Source: Melanocharis versteri
Lineage: Eukaryota > Chordata > Aves > Passeriformes > Melanocharitidae
DNA: 64,000 bases
Direction: 5' to 3'
Assembly (NCBI GenBank): GCA_013397845.1
Contig: VZTG01001566.1
Location: forward strand, 1 to 64,000
Part shown: positions 25,640 through 36,519 of the stretch, piece by piece
Layout of the letters: every line of letters begins with the position of its first letter
Numbering within the stretch: the first letter of the stretch is position 1
Notes under the pieces: model-generated
Seen by the model: the letters and a program-made list of their open reading frames with translations, nothing else
Told to the model about the DNA's origin: nothing
The model's database searches: none
Made by a program: the position numbers and the translations under genes

Positions 25640-25760
25640 ATTGAGTTCGGGAGGAGCTCGAGAGCGGGCTAGGAGCAGCTCGGGCGGAGCTCGGCGGGAG
25701 CTAGGGAGGAGTTCGGAGGGAGCTCGGGCGGAGTTCGGTGGGAGCTCGGGCGGGAGTTGG
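25640..25760. repeat. 11-bp minisatellite, 11 copies, in C5orf34 promoter/5' UTR
   Basis: It divides into 11 consecutive 11-bp units, such as GCGGAGCTCGG, AGGGAGCTCGG, GCGGAGTTCGG and TGGGAGCTCGG. Most keep GAGCTCGG or GAGTTCGG. The outer units (25640-25650, 25662-25672, 25750-25760) are more diverged. It ends 101 bp before the C5orf34 ATG. Confidence 0.9.
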
Positions 25761-25861
25761 GGCGCGCGCCCTGCCCGCGCTTCCCGCCGAGCGGCCGCCT
25801 CAGCCGCCTCCGCCGCCTCGGCCCGAGCGCCGCCCGCCGTTCTGGCTCGGCCTCCGGTGCG

Positions 25862-26056
25862 ATGGAGGCGGAAAGGCTGATGGTGCTGTTCGGGGACGAC
25901 TCGGTGGAGGTGCACTACGCGGGGGGGTCCCGCTTGCTGCTGTCTCCTTGCGGCTCCGAGTATCTGTACGAAGCGGCGCTCCCCGCCGGCGCCCACCCGC
26001 TCCAGCCGGCGGAGACCACCCGCCAGCGGGTCGCCTTCGTCGTCAGTGCCTACCGG
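25862..26056 (+). CDS. C5orf34: C5orf34 coding exon 1
   Basis: 65 codons, MEAERLMVLF to RVAFVVSAYR. The ATG context is GTGCGATGG, with G at +4. The donor is CGG|GTATGC. It is GC-rich, within the CpG island. Confidence 0.93.
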
Positions 26057-29000
26057 GTATGCGGTGGTCAGTGCCTTTGGGGACGGGAGCGCTGTCCCTC
26101 GTCCCTGCGCCGCCCCTGGCAGCATCCCTCGGGCGGTGCCAGGGTTGCCTGCCTGCTCGGGAACGGGGCGGCCCGGGGATCACGGCCCCAAAAGGAGTTC
26201 TTGTTTCTCTCTGCAGAAAAAAGGAGGGGGTTTCATAGCCTCAAGTGCACGAAAGATCAGTTTGAAATCAGCTTAAAATGTTGTCACTGCATGTAAAAAC
26301 TCGTAATAGGGTTTGTTTTTCTCTGCACTTCAACAGGAACAACTTCTACGAGCGCTAGATTTCCGGAACGCATTTTCTTCTCGTCCGTACTTACCTTCGC
26401 GTATTATACCTCCAGAAAGAAAAAAGGTGGGATTACACATCACAGGTGTAATGCTTTCGTAAAACAAACTTCTCTAGCGGACTTAATATAATTTCACATG
26501 CGTGTGAGTGAGTACAGGCCATGGAGATCTATCGAGTGCAGTTTGGCTAACGGACCTGTCATTTTTCTTAAATTACTGCCATTTTAAATTACAGTTTTAA
26601 CTGTTACTTAGACCTCTGTTTATTCATTTTCTTCGTAGCCAAACACTAAAGTTTGTTTATTCCTAGTAAGGGTAAAACCTAGGATTTTGTACCTTGTTAC
26701 ATTTTGGCAGTAGAAACTTTTCAGGGAGGTCACAGTGCAACAGGACGGTGTTTTCCGTGGGGCTGTCAGATCTCCCCGTTGAAGTACCCGTGTGAAAATG
26801 TTGCTGGGGTCTGTGAGAGGAATGGGGCAAAGTGTCTCTCTGTGGGAATGGCTGCTCCAGGTCAGACTGAACATCCATCCAGAGACCAGTTTACCATTTC
26901 TGGAAGCTTTGCTCCAGATCAGCATCTCTGGGTGCTCCCACTGAATATGAATGTCTGCACAGCATGGTGGGAATCTTAAGACAACTGATTAATCAGGTGA
27001 GTTTTAAAGCTTTTAGACTGACCCTTCATTAGTAACATCCTTCATGCTGATGTTTAGCTGCCTAAAGCACTGTCACTCAGTGTCACTATATACTTAATTA
27101 AAAGACATCGGTCCTTACCAGTCATGCATTCACTGCAAAATTACAGCAGCAAAGAGCTGATGCTCTGTTCTTAGCACTGATGAGTAAGTTCCACCTTCTC
27201 ACAGGCCTTGAAAGATCTTGCTCTTTTGGAGGTTGGCTGGGTTTCTAGGCCATTTTTAACTTACAGCATCCCTTGTGACTACCTGCTTCAGGATGCTGAA
27301 GGATAACTTTCCTAGGCCACAGCAAGCACCTTACCATGTTGGCTGGCTTTTCCCCCAACACCCCTTTTTTGTTGCTTTGGGTTTTTTCCCCCTCAGTTTG
27401 AGAAAAACTCCTGCTTTTCTTAAAGCCAAAATAGTCTTTTTAGAGCTCCTGAGACTGTCCTTCTCCAGCAATTTACTGTCAGTTTATTGTTCCGTGGTCT
27501 GCTATCAAACCGTGCCCATGTTTTCAAGGCCCTTGCTGTTTCCCACACTCCAGCAGTCCACCATAATAAAGCAAGAATTAGTTCAGCTCTCATAACCAAT
27601 TGTTAATAAGCCTGACAGGCCAGCCCAGGGCCTTGCACAGTTAACCTGAGGCCTGTTACTACCAGCAACAATACTTCCATGGGCCACAGGGCACACAAAC
27701 ACTTAGACAACATTACTTGCCTTATGCTTGAGTTCAAAACATCCTGTTCCTGTGGTATGCTCTAGGCTCTCCTTCGGCCACTCCAACCACCCACATGTCT
27801 AGGCAGCTCCATGAGGGGGATCTTGTCAGTGGTCTGGCCTGTTCAGAGCTGCAGCTAGTATTCAAAATGCAGGTTACCTGTGAATATATATTCAGTGGTA
27901 TCACTATATGTTCAGTTTGTTCTTGTTCCATTCCTAGAATTTTTCAGACATTTCATACTGATTAAACTGCTGGTGAGCATTGAGTATGTTTTCATGGGAC
28001 TGAGAATTACAACACCAGGATCCTGGTTGGTGGCAGTCAGCTCGGAGCCCATCCTCCTATACAGAAGTATATATATAACTTTATATAGTTATGATTGCCT
28101 TTCCTTATTTAGATCACATTATGTTTATCTCAACTGAATTTTTATCTGCAGCCTTGTTGTCTGGTATTGATTATTTTTTTAGTGTCCTTGTGCAATTCTT
28201 TATCAAATTCACTGATAATTGGTATGAACAAGATAATTCAGCCTTTCTCTCCCTTGGTTCTTAAGAAGCAGTTGGAAACACAAACATGTACAGTTGTGCC
28301 TGGTCAGTTGCCCATGTACCTTTCTAATTTATGACTGGATTAAATTAAAACATTATTGCTAGATAGAACTCTGTTAGTACAGAAGGAAGCAGATATGAAG
28401 ATTAGATGTTTTGCTTCCTCTGAGTTCATATACACAGATAAATACAGAGCAATGTTTCTTACCATACATCACCTTGCAGAAGGACTGAATTAATTTAAAT
28501 GTAAATGCTCCATTGTAATTTCTGGAAGGCAGGTCATTTTTATCTTGTGCACATTCCAATCCCTTTTCTTGTATTAGATTCTTCTCAGTGATATCTTAGA
28601 AATTAAATGGCCTGACCCTGTGACAGCTGATCTGACAAGATGTTTAGACAATGGCAGTGTGAAGATCTCATCTGTAGATGGCTATGCTCACCTTTACTTG
28701 TCAGAATTGCAGCAAGAATTTACAGTGGAGTTCTTATGCAAAGTCAGCCAGTCATCTGCAGCATCCTCATGCTCCTCTGAAAAGAGCAGCAACTGTCAAA
28801 GCAGAGATGAGTGTGGAAAACTAAGTAAAAATTCTGCTGCAGAAGTGTCATCGGCACAAAGAAGAATAGAGGATAGGAATAAACATGGTTGTGCTGAAGG
28901 TAAATACAGGGAACCAACGAAACCAAAGAACCAAGGCGATGGAGTCCCTTTGTTCCACACGAATTGTTCTTCTGAATACACATGGGTTACACAGCATTGG

Positions 29001-32000
29001 ACTGTTTCCTTGTGCCCAGAAGAATGGAAATACCCCTTGTCCTTGGCACTAAAATGCTGTAACTTACATATTGTGAAAAATGTAATGAAGACATATGAGA
29101 AAAACAGCTGTACAGCTTTTGAAGGTGACGTTTCAGCAGACCCTGAAACACACGAAAGAGTTTCTTGTTTACCTACAGCTTTGCCACTCAGCTGCCGAGC
29201 CCCACATTTACACAGGTAATATAAGCTTTTTACTTAGTAGTTGTTAACATATGTTTTACAATTCTGCAGTTTGAAACTTCAACTTCTAGCAAAATAACTG
29301 AATACCAGCTATTAAAAAAAATGTTTAAAATTACTATCAGTTGTTTTTTTTTAGGAACTCCTTGAAATGTGACATTGTAAAACCAACGCTCTGTATCCTG
29401 CTGTAATGAAGCTATAGTAATTAGTTCAGAGAAAAAATAAATTTTATTTTCTGACATGCTGTATGAATATGTAAATGAAAAAGAGAATATTGAAAAAAGA
29501 ACACAGGTTTTGTATTGGGGTGAATTGTTTTTTCCTCTTCATTTTTGAAAAGATAATACTTCTTAGGTGGGCCAGTGGCATATTTTGTCTGTCAGCATCA
29601 CTAAAAATAATTTAAAAAACATTTGCAGGAGTGAGAAGTTTAATTTGGTAACTAAAGTAGATCACTAAGGAATTGGAGGACTCTGAAAATATGTGTCCCT
29701 TTTTCTTTCGAATAAGTGTGCATGCATCAGTTCTAGTTACAGAAATGTTTACCAGCACACACACACACACAAAAGAACTACCAACATATGGCCTTAGTGA
29801 GGCTTTCATTGCATTTTATACAGGTGGACATTCTGTGACTTCTTTCAGAATGAAGATACAGAGAAGTATTCATTCCCTCAGCTAATTCAAGTTGTGTGGT
29901 GCCAGGGTGTTTTCTACAGGTATGTAAGAGATCATTTGTGTTATCTGGAAGACTTATTTGTATGGAAATTAAACTCTAAGATGAAATGTGTTATTTTGTC
30001 CCTTTCTCACTCTTTGAGAAATGGAACACAATCTCCATGTCAGAATCTCTTTGTTTCTGCTGTTTGTTCTTGGACTTCACATTTTCTAGCACAGGGTATT
30101 ATCAGGTCTGAATCTGAAATCACATTCAAGTGATCTGATTATCTGATTTCATAAAAGTTTACTGGACAGCTGGAGATCCCACAGATTTCACTTACAATCA
30201 TGGTACTTGGTTTCCTTGCAAATTAGTTTTCTCCTTTTGCTGCTGAAGATTTCATAGTTTAGAAATGTTTGTCTTGGTGACCTATATAATTCATATGTTG
30301 CAGACTGTTCAGCTGTGGATTTTCCTGGCAAGTCACCTGGTCCATATGGTTAACAAAAAAAAAAACCACAAACAAACCAACAAAAAAAAAATCCAACAAC
30401 AAGACTTTCAAATTGAAATTGCTACAACTATTAGCATCTAAAAGTCTTTGATGAAAGCATCACTGGTGTTTAAACCTTTAATCTTTCTGCCGAGTGTTCT
30501 TCATTTTTCCTCAGTGTAATTCCTACATTTTCATCTTATCTAAACAAAACGTTTAGCAGCACTTCAGAGCTTTTTTAAGAGCTTTTTTTTTCTCAATTAA
30601 GACTTTCAGATTGTTCAGGAATTGTTCCGTCTGGCAGTCTTCTGTGTACACTAGCTATGGCTCGTCTACTGAGAAAGTTGGATTTTTCTTTTCAGGATCA
30701 CTATGTTTTGTGGTCAGTGAAATGAGCAGCTCTTGAGAGGCGTTTACCTCGACACAAAAAAAGCTTTCCTTAGCTTATTTAAATCCCACCCCCATGCACA
30801 CATGCAAAGAGCCTAGTAATGTTAATATTCTGTGTTAAAAGAAATTATTGGTACATTCTGCTGTTTGTGAAACAGCAGAAATTTTTCACATGTGAGTTGC
30901 TGAAAATGTGTCTCTGCTTATTATTTTCATCAGGTGTCCTAACCTGTTTTGCTTGTCTTGCAACACAGCATTTTAAGTACTTGCTAAAAATCTTGTTATT
31001 TTTCTTAGATTTATCCATGGTAGGACAAACATCACAGAAATTTATCCTGGTGATGACTCATTTTTCAAGTCGGAGGGAGCACTTTTGGGAAAATATTTCA
31101 TACGTTATGCAATCCAAAAAGGAACAAAAAAGGTATAAAACTATTTAAAAACTAAAACTATTTAAAAGGATGTTCCAAATTCCTTCAAGTTAGCAGCTTC
31201 CTTAAGACATTTGGCTATGCAGTGTGTAGTGAAGTCCCTACACTGGTAATTAATATCATGCCTCAATCAAGCTATCAGTCATACAAAAAGATGAGATTAT
31301 TTCTACTGTTTCAGAAGGTATTTTTGTAAATTTTACACAGTAAGAAAAATCTTCCTCATTGCAACATTTATTTTATCAAACTCTAAAGTAAGATTCTACA
31401 ACAACCATTTCTCACTAATTTAGAAGTTTAGTCTTGAAGCTAATGTGTTGATAAGAGTTTAATCTCTTTGTACTTGGAAGTGTTTTCTATTGTATGGAGA
31501 CAGAACGTCAAAGATGCAGGTTATGTTCTGGCTTTGCCACAGACCATCTGGTCAGTGCTGGAGAAAGGATTTTGCCTCTGTGTCTGTCTGTTAAGTTCAC
31601 CCAGAGGAGAGGTCCTCTCAAGTGCTAATGCAGCATCTTGTGTTTTTAAAGCAGAATTAAGGATCAGATTTGTACTCTCGGAACACAGCCTTTAACTTGT
31701 AGTCAAATATTGTCACTCAGTAATGACCTATAGTCTACTTTCTGACAAGAGAACTTCCTGGTTCTTACTGAGTGTAAAGAAACTGAATATTTGAATATTT
31801 CTTCACACAGACATAGGCTTAAGGATATACTTTTCAGTGATATATTTGTCTGTGTTCTGTGGCAGATTTAAATGTGATTATAGTTAGCTTCTGGGAGGTT
31901 AGAAATTTCATAACTTGCTCTTAATGCTGTTTTCATGCTACAGTACCTGTAACTAACTCATCCTCTCTCTGTTCTTTACTGCAGGTGGAAGAAAAGATGT

Positions 32001-35000
32001 ATTCAGTGAACAGCCTACCTCCTGATGTGCCAGGACATCCATACTCTATATCCTCCATTATTACTCAGGCAACCAAGTAACTATACCTTTGTTACACTAA
32101 TTCCACTGATTTAGAAAGGACAGGAGTTAAAATTACACAAAACACTTACTATTATGTTAAGTATAAAAATTAAAGGAAGTTATCTTAGCACTGAGGACAT
32201 ACCTAAACCTACAAAACAAAGTTTGCAAGTGCTTAGGAGACATAGTAGGAATTAAATGCTTAATACTTTGGGTTTTTTTTTCTCTCCTCAGAATACTTCA
32301 GTATTGCTGCAAAACAAAACTGTCATTAAGTCATAATTATTATCTCTGCTGCTGGAAAGTGGTATGTAGCTGAAAATTTATAAATATTATAATGTTATAA
32401 GGATGATTATACAGGCTATAGGGAATAGGACTTAATATAGAGGGAAGGATGTTGAGTGCATCCTCACAGATCAGAAGGCAGATATTTGGGAACCAAAAGC
32501 ATGCATTTAAAAATTTTATTTAAAAAGCATGATGAAGAGAGCTGGTTGTGATCTGGAAAAACAAGTGAATTAAAAATCTGGAACAGATACAGACAGTTTT
32601 AATGATGTAAATAACCTTTCTTCAAGTTTTTAACATATTTGTTTGGTTCCAGGTATCTAAGACAGATGGACGAGAAACGTTGCCAGTTTTGCTGCATGAA
32701 AAGGTTATTCCCAGCATAGGAAGACTGGTTGTGTACTCAGATCATAAAGTCCATGCTAGTTTTTGGGATGGGATGACCCTGACTATGGTTTGGGATTTCA
32801 GCTCGTCCTGTAGGGAGATCCAGGTAACTTGTGACTTAGAGGAAGGACTATTCCTAAAACTTTCCATGAAAAAGTGTTACTAGGAAACTAATGAGAATAC
32901 AAAAAAAGAGTTCTGATGCCTATAAAATACAAGAACAAAAAAGAATTGAAAATTCTGCAGGTTTGGAGACATTTTTACACACTTTTAGAAATAATTTATT
33001 CTTGAATAGCACAAAGCAAGAGTTGGGGCTTTGCCAGCTTTTCCCCTGTATTTGTCATAGCAGACTATAGCAGATTCTATCCCTAGCAAAACACAGACTT
33101 GCAAGTGTTTAAGGCGGATTGTTCATAGAAATTTCATTTTCATTCTTAAATTGGCATATTATACTTGCTTTTTTTTTCTTTGGAGTGCAGCAGAAAATTA
33201 ATATTTGGGTTTTTGGTTTTTTTTTTCTTCTAAGATAAATGAAGATATAGGTTGGTGTAAGTTAACTACTCCTGATGGGCTACAGCAGCTAGTACAAATA
33301 AGTCATCCTGGAGTCTATGAAAGGTAATTTAAATTAATTGTTTAATTTAAACAATTTAAATATGAAAATGATTCTCTATAAATCATCTCAGATGAAGAAA
33401 CAGTAGTTACTGACAATATACTGGCAGGGATGGACCAAACATGTAATGATAAAAGCTCCATTTACTTCTGGCAAAGATTGAAGACCTGTGTGACTCAGGG
33501 CCACTGCCCGCTGTGATGCCATTATAACTGTTATGGCAATGTCTTTTTAGAAAAATAACTAGAGCTGCAACTTGGCATTTACTTCAGTGGATTGAAAAAA
33601 CAACCCAAAGCATTTGTCCTGTATAGAACTGATATATAGAACTGAACAGCACTTTATGCAAGATTTGCTTTATTACAGATACTGACCTCTGCCTGCAGAT
33701 TGCTTTTTCTAATCTGCTTGGTCTAATTACAGCCTCATTATGGGAATCATCAGAAGTTTTCTGTGCTGCATTTTAGCAAGAAGATACTCACAAACAGAAA
33801 TTAACATTCATTGCAAATCATACAGCTTTGTTATAATTACTGTAACTGTATAGATTTAAATAGGAAGAAGATTCTGGACAAAAAGTGGGAATCAAAAAAT
33901 GGCAAGGCAAGCTAGGAGAAAAAGCTAGATTTTGAATCATAGCATTTTCTTTCAGATCCAGGTGTATTCCTTAGTGCCTTCAGTTTTTTGCTCAAAAATA
34001 GAGTTTATTTCTCATATAAATAACTACTTTTTTGAATTTTCATATTAACATAGGTACATCAGAACAGCAATAGAATGGTGCAGAAGTTTGAATGAAAGGA
34101 AAGAGATTGCTGAATATACTGCACACTCTGTAACTGAAGAAAATTGGTATTCATCTTTATCCTAAATAATTGACTATAAACAATGTTGAAAACAAAACTC
34201 AAAAATATTACAAGCTGTGAATTTTATATCTTGCATTTCCTAATGGTCAAAAATGAAAATTTATTTTAAAAGTCTGTTTGTTTTGTATATGGTTTCATAT
34301 TTTTCATTCAGTGTTTAAAATGTTAGGTGAGTTTCAAGTGAAGGTTGTTTCACTGAGCTTTGCTTGTCTTAAAAATCAGAAATACGGTGACTCTGTCAAA
34401 GGACAGTTAATGTTACAAAGATAGTGTCTTGCAAGGCAAAGAAGAGATATCAGACTAAGAAAGATGGCTTTTAACAGAACATCAGGCAGTCCAAAACAGT
34501 ACTTTGGGCTGCTTAATGACACTTGTATCTCTTGCTGACGTATTTGTTCTATTTAATACATGCTACTGACCAAAAATCTACTGACATCATCTGCAAACAT
34601 ATTGGGATATTAAAAATGTGCTAGTTGAAATCAATTACAGTTGCACCCGTTACTTAAATTGTAGCAGATTGAGCTGATACATTTTATAGCTGATGAAATG
34701 AAAATTCTATCTATATTTATACATGCTTACAGCAAAGAGACTATTCTTAGAGCAGAGACCCAATTTTTGGAAATACAAATGATTGACAAATGTCAGCCAT
34801 TGAATAGTAAATTCTCTATCAAAGACAGAGAAAACGCTTTTTTTTCCACTCGGATTTTGCTGATCTCATTTTCAGTATTGCTGGAAACTGTTAAAAATTA
34901 AAATCTGAAGTAGAAAACATCCTTGAGAACCTTTTATGATACTAAATAATTTAATAACCTTTATTTTCTTGGACAGGTCTGCTGATGCTGAGCTTGAAAA

Positions 35001-35963
35001 ACTACAGAGATTTAATTGTATCCTTTAGAAGCTCTAAAGATTTTTTTCACTTCTATATTCTGCTGTTCATCTGCATGTTCAAGTCTGCATTTTAGATCAT
35101 CAAAGGCTCTCTATCCTGATCTTACTTTCTTTTACTGTCTCACTTCTTAAAAGTACCTCTTTTTCTTACTTATCATTTTTGTTCTATCACTTATCTTGTG
35201 GTAAAGATAAAAAAACAAACAAAAACAGCGTTGAACTGCAAAACTAAAATGAAAAGTCACTAGAAAACAAAGCCTTTTAATGTGTATTGCATCATTTTTG
35301 CTAAGAGTCATCTGCTGATCTGTTCTTGAAAGAGGAATAACACAGTTGCCTTTGGGCTTGTTGTTGCAGTACAGTATCTTTCTGTTTATCAGCTACCTTA
35401 GTATTGTTCTATTGTGTTCAGCCAGCTCAAAATGTGCACTGTGCTGAATCTGCTTAAAGCCACTCTATAATGGTATTTAAGCCAATGTTCAATTCTATTA
35501 GTATGAAAAATGCATGCTGTTAAACTGGAGTGTAACACCCTTTTTCTTTTCAAAGTAACTTTTGGATAAATTGAAGTCTAAAAGACATTTTTCTGTAAAT
35601 GTTGTAGACATTTCAAGTAATACACTATTTTTCTTTTTTTAGCTATGGGTAATTACCATGCTACAAAATGAGAGACTTTGCAAGGCAGAATGATGAATAC
35701 AAATGCAGAGACTAAATTGCCTCTTTATCACGAAGAGTCTGAAATTTTTTCTTAACAAAGTAACACTAGTTTTATTAGACAATAGCAACATTCTGAAAAG
35801 GACAACTGCTGCAGAATCCAACCCATCTGATATCACTGTCAGAAAAAAAGAAAACGGAAGTGAGATGGAAGAACTCAGTGAAGGTTGTGTCTTGGAGGCT
35901 TTGGAAAAAACTTCTAAAATCATTCAGGATATTGAATCTCTGCTTGCTGCATCTGGGAGGTGA
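25862..35963 (+). CDS. C5orf34: C5orf34 homologue (uncharacterised conserved protein), 630 aa
   Basis: The biochemical function of C5orf34 is not established. The family carries uncharacterised N- and C-terminal domains (DUF4524 and DUF4520, from memory). Twelve coding exons join in frame: 25862-26056, 26337-26426, 28578-29215, 29824-29919, 31009-31132, 31985-32076, 32292-32361, 32653-32823, 33235-33323, 34054-34146, 34977-35017, 35770-35963. They give 630 aa (human 638). The start MEAERLMVLFGDDSVEVHYA matches the conserved N-terminus (human MAAELRMILYEDDSVQVQYV). Other conserved blocks are EFTVEFLCKVSQ, CPEEWKYPLSLAL, YSVNSLPPDVPG, VIPSIGRLVVYSDHKVHA and IIQDIESLLAAS at the end. Residues about 155-225 are Ser/Lys/Asn-rich and poorly conserved. 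There is no signal peptide or membrane segment. The last intron looks U12-type. Confidence 0.94.
26337..26426 (+). CDS. C5orf34: C5orf34 coding exon 2
   Basis: 30 codons, EQLLRALDFRNAFSSRPYLP then SRIIPPERKK. The acceptor is CTTCAACAG and the donor is AAG|GTGGGA. Confidence 0.93.
26427..28577. other. C5orf34 intron 2
   Basis: No repeat, exon or RNA gene is recognised. It contains ORFs of up to about 105 codons (27275-27595), but they do not resemble proteins. Confidence 0.75.
28578..29215 (+). CDS. C5orf34: C5orf34 coding exon 3 (large, 638 nt)
   Basis: Residues 96-308. It opens ILLSDILEIKWPDPV, includes EFTVEFLCKVSQ, a Ser-rich variable segment, then WTVSLCPEEWKYPLSLALK, and ends in PHLHR with a split Arg codon. 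The acceptor is GTATTAG and the donor is AG|GTAATA. Confidence 0.94.
29756..29771. repeat. (CA)8 microsatellite in C5orf34 intron 3
   Basis: Eight uninterrupted CA units shortly before exon 4. Confidence 0.95.
29824..29919 (+). CDS. C5orf34: C5orf34 coding exon 4
   Basis: Encodes WTFCDFFQNEDTEKYSFPQL then IQVVWCQGVFY and part of an Arg codon. The acceptor is TTATACAG and the donor is AG|GTATGT. Confidence 0.93.
30352..30400. repeat. A-rich low-complexity tract in C5orf34 intron
   Basis: Interrupted A runs with ACCA and AACAAAC pieces. This is simple sequence, possibly a degraded poly(A) tail. Confidence 0.7.
31009..31132 (+). CDS. C5orf34: C5orf34 coding exon 5
   Basis: Encodes FIHGRTNITEIYPGDDSFFK, then SEGALLGKYFIRYAIQKGTK and K. 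The acceptor is TTTTTCTTAG and the donor is AG|GTATAA. Confidence 0.93.
31985..32076 (+). CDS. C5orf34: C5orf34 coding exon 6
   Basis: Encodes VEEKMYSVNSLPPDVPGHPY then SISSIITQAT and a split Lys codon. The acceptor is CTGCAG and the donor is AA|GTAACT. Confidence 0.92.
32292..32361 (+). CDS. C5orf34: C5orf34 coding exon 7 (70 nt)
   Basis: Encodes ILQYCCKTKLSLSHNYYLCC then WKV. The acceptor is TCTCCTCAG and the donor is TG|GTATGT. Confidence 0.92.
32653..32823 (+). CDS. C5orf34: C5orf34 coding exon 8
   Basis: 57 codons, including VIPSIGRLVVYSDHKVHASF and WDFSSSCREIQ. The acceptor is GGTTCCAG and the donor is AG|GTAACT. Confidence 0.93.
33235..33323 (+). CDS. C5orf34: C5orf34 coding exon 9
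   Basis: Encodes INEDIGWCKLTTPDGLQQLV then QISHPGVYE and part of Arg. The acceptor is CTTCTAAG and the donor is AG|GTAATT. An AT-rich inverted repeat begins two bases into the intron. Confidence 0.92.
33326..33361. repeat. AT-rich inverted repeat next to a C5orf34 donor site
   Basis: TTTAAATT at the left pairs with AATTTAAA at the right, with an inner GTTTA/TAAAC pair. It begins two bases inside intron 9. Confidence 0.6.
34054..34146 (+). CDS. C5orf34: C5orf34 coding exon 10
   Basis: Encodes YIRTAIEWCRSLNERKEIAE then YTAHSVTEEN and a split Trp codon. The acceptor is TTAACATAG and the donor is TG|GTATTC, a weak U2-type donor. Confidence 0.9.
34977..35017 (+). CDS. C5orf34: C5orf34 coding exon 11 (41 nt)
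   Basis: Encodes SADAELEKLQRFN, matching human VASELEKIQKFN. It ends one base into the next codon at a GTATCCTTT donor of U12 type. Confidence 0.9.
35018..35769 (+). other. U12-type (minor spliceosome) intron of C5orf34
   Basis: The donor at 35018-35026 reads GTATCCTTT, the U12 5' splice-site consensus. Near the 3' end, TTTTCTTAAC at 35747-35756 matches the U12 branch-point consensus (TTCCTTAAC) with one change. Its last A is 14 nt before the acceptor CACTAG, and there is no strong pyrimidine tract next to the acceptor. Retention would add four codons and stop at TAG (35025-35027 region). Confidence 0.8.
35770..35963 (+). CDS. C5orf34: C5orf34 last coding exon
   Basis: It completes the split codon to give FLLDNSNILK (human LLLENSGILN), then ENGSEMEELSEGCVLEALEK and TSKIIQDIESLLAASGR, with TGA at 35961-35963. 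The start is fixed by homology and reading phase. Confidence 0.9.
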
Positions 35964-36355
35964 AGCCCCCAGGCATGTGAAGCCGTGTGTTCCATGTCTT
36001 CATGGGAGCTGTCCCAGCTGTGTCTGAGAGAAGAGAGGAATGAAGGCTGAATCCAGAGGGACAAGTTGCCAGGATATTGCTGGCGAAGTCTGTCAGGTGC
36101 CAGTGTAATATCAATAATAACGCTAGCAGTACATTTGGTATAGGTAAAGAGAACAGTTGAGATGATAGAGCACTGCTGTATAAATACATCAGGCCTGGCC
36201 TGACCATGCTGCTTTTAAATGTATGAATATATGATTGATGGATCCCTGATGAAATGACCACGGTAGAGACGGGAAATTTTAACTGTAGAAACGTGGTTTT
36301 ATTCAGATGCTTACACCAAGAAGTCTAATACCGAATAAAATGTTTCCTTAATGTT
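35964..36355 (+). other. C5orf34 3' UTR
   Basis: About 390 bp from the stop codon to just after AATAAA at 36334-36339. Confidence 0.75.
36334..36339 (+). terminator. C5orf34 poly(A) signal AATAAA
   Basis: Canonical hexamer in CCGAATAAAATG, followed by T-rich sequence. It lies about 200 bp before the TMEM267 CpG island. Confidence 0.8.
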
Positions 36356-36519
36356 TTCTATAGTGCTCTCTTCTAGTAAATTAATACTAATTTCGGGGCA
36401 GAAGACGCTTTTTTGCTGTGGGGTTTGTCAGTGGCGCACCACGTCTTTAGTGGCAAAACGCTAAACTCTCATCATCGCTTTCCCTCCCAGCACTTAGAGG
36501 AGCCCAAGCGCGGACACCC

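Larger units (their letters stand above)
25625..26200 (+). promoter_or_regulatory. CpG island and probable promoter of C5orf34
   Basis: Dense CpG from the minisatellite through the first coding exon and into intron 1. No TATA box is obvious, which fits a broad CpG-island promoter. The transcription start cannot be placed from sequence alone; it may lie within or just after the minisatellite. Confidence 0.7.

Noticed and set aside
25250..25880. Three long + strand reading frames (118-204 codons) before C5orf34
   Set aside because: They run through the N gap and A tracts and then through the minisatellite; the low-complexity Ala/Arg/Ser product has no homology.
25625..26238. 166-codon ORFs on both strands over the C5orf34 CpG island
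   Set aside because: These are shadow frames of GC-rich DNA. The true frame is MEAERLMVLF from 25862, confirmed by splicing and homology.
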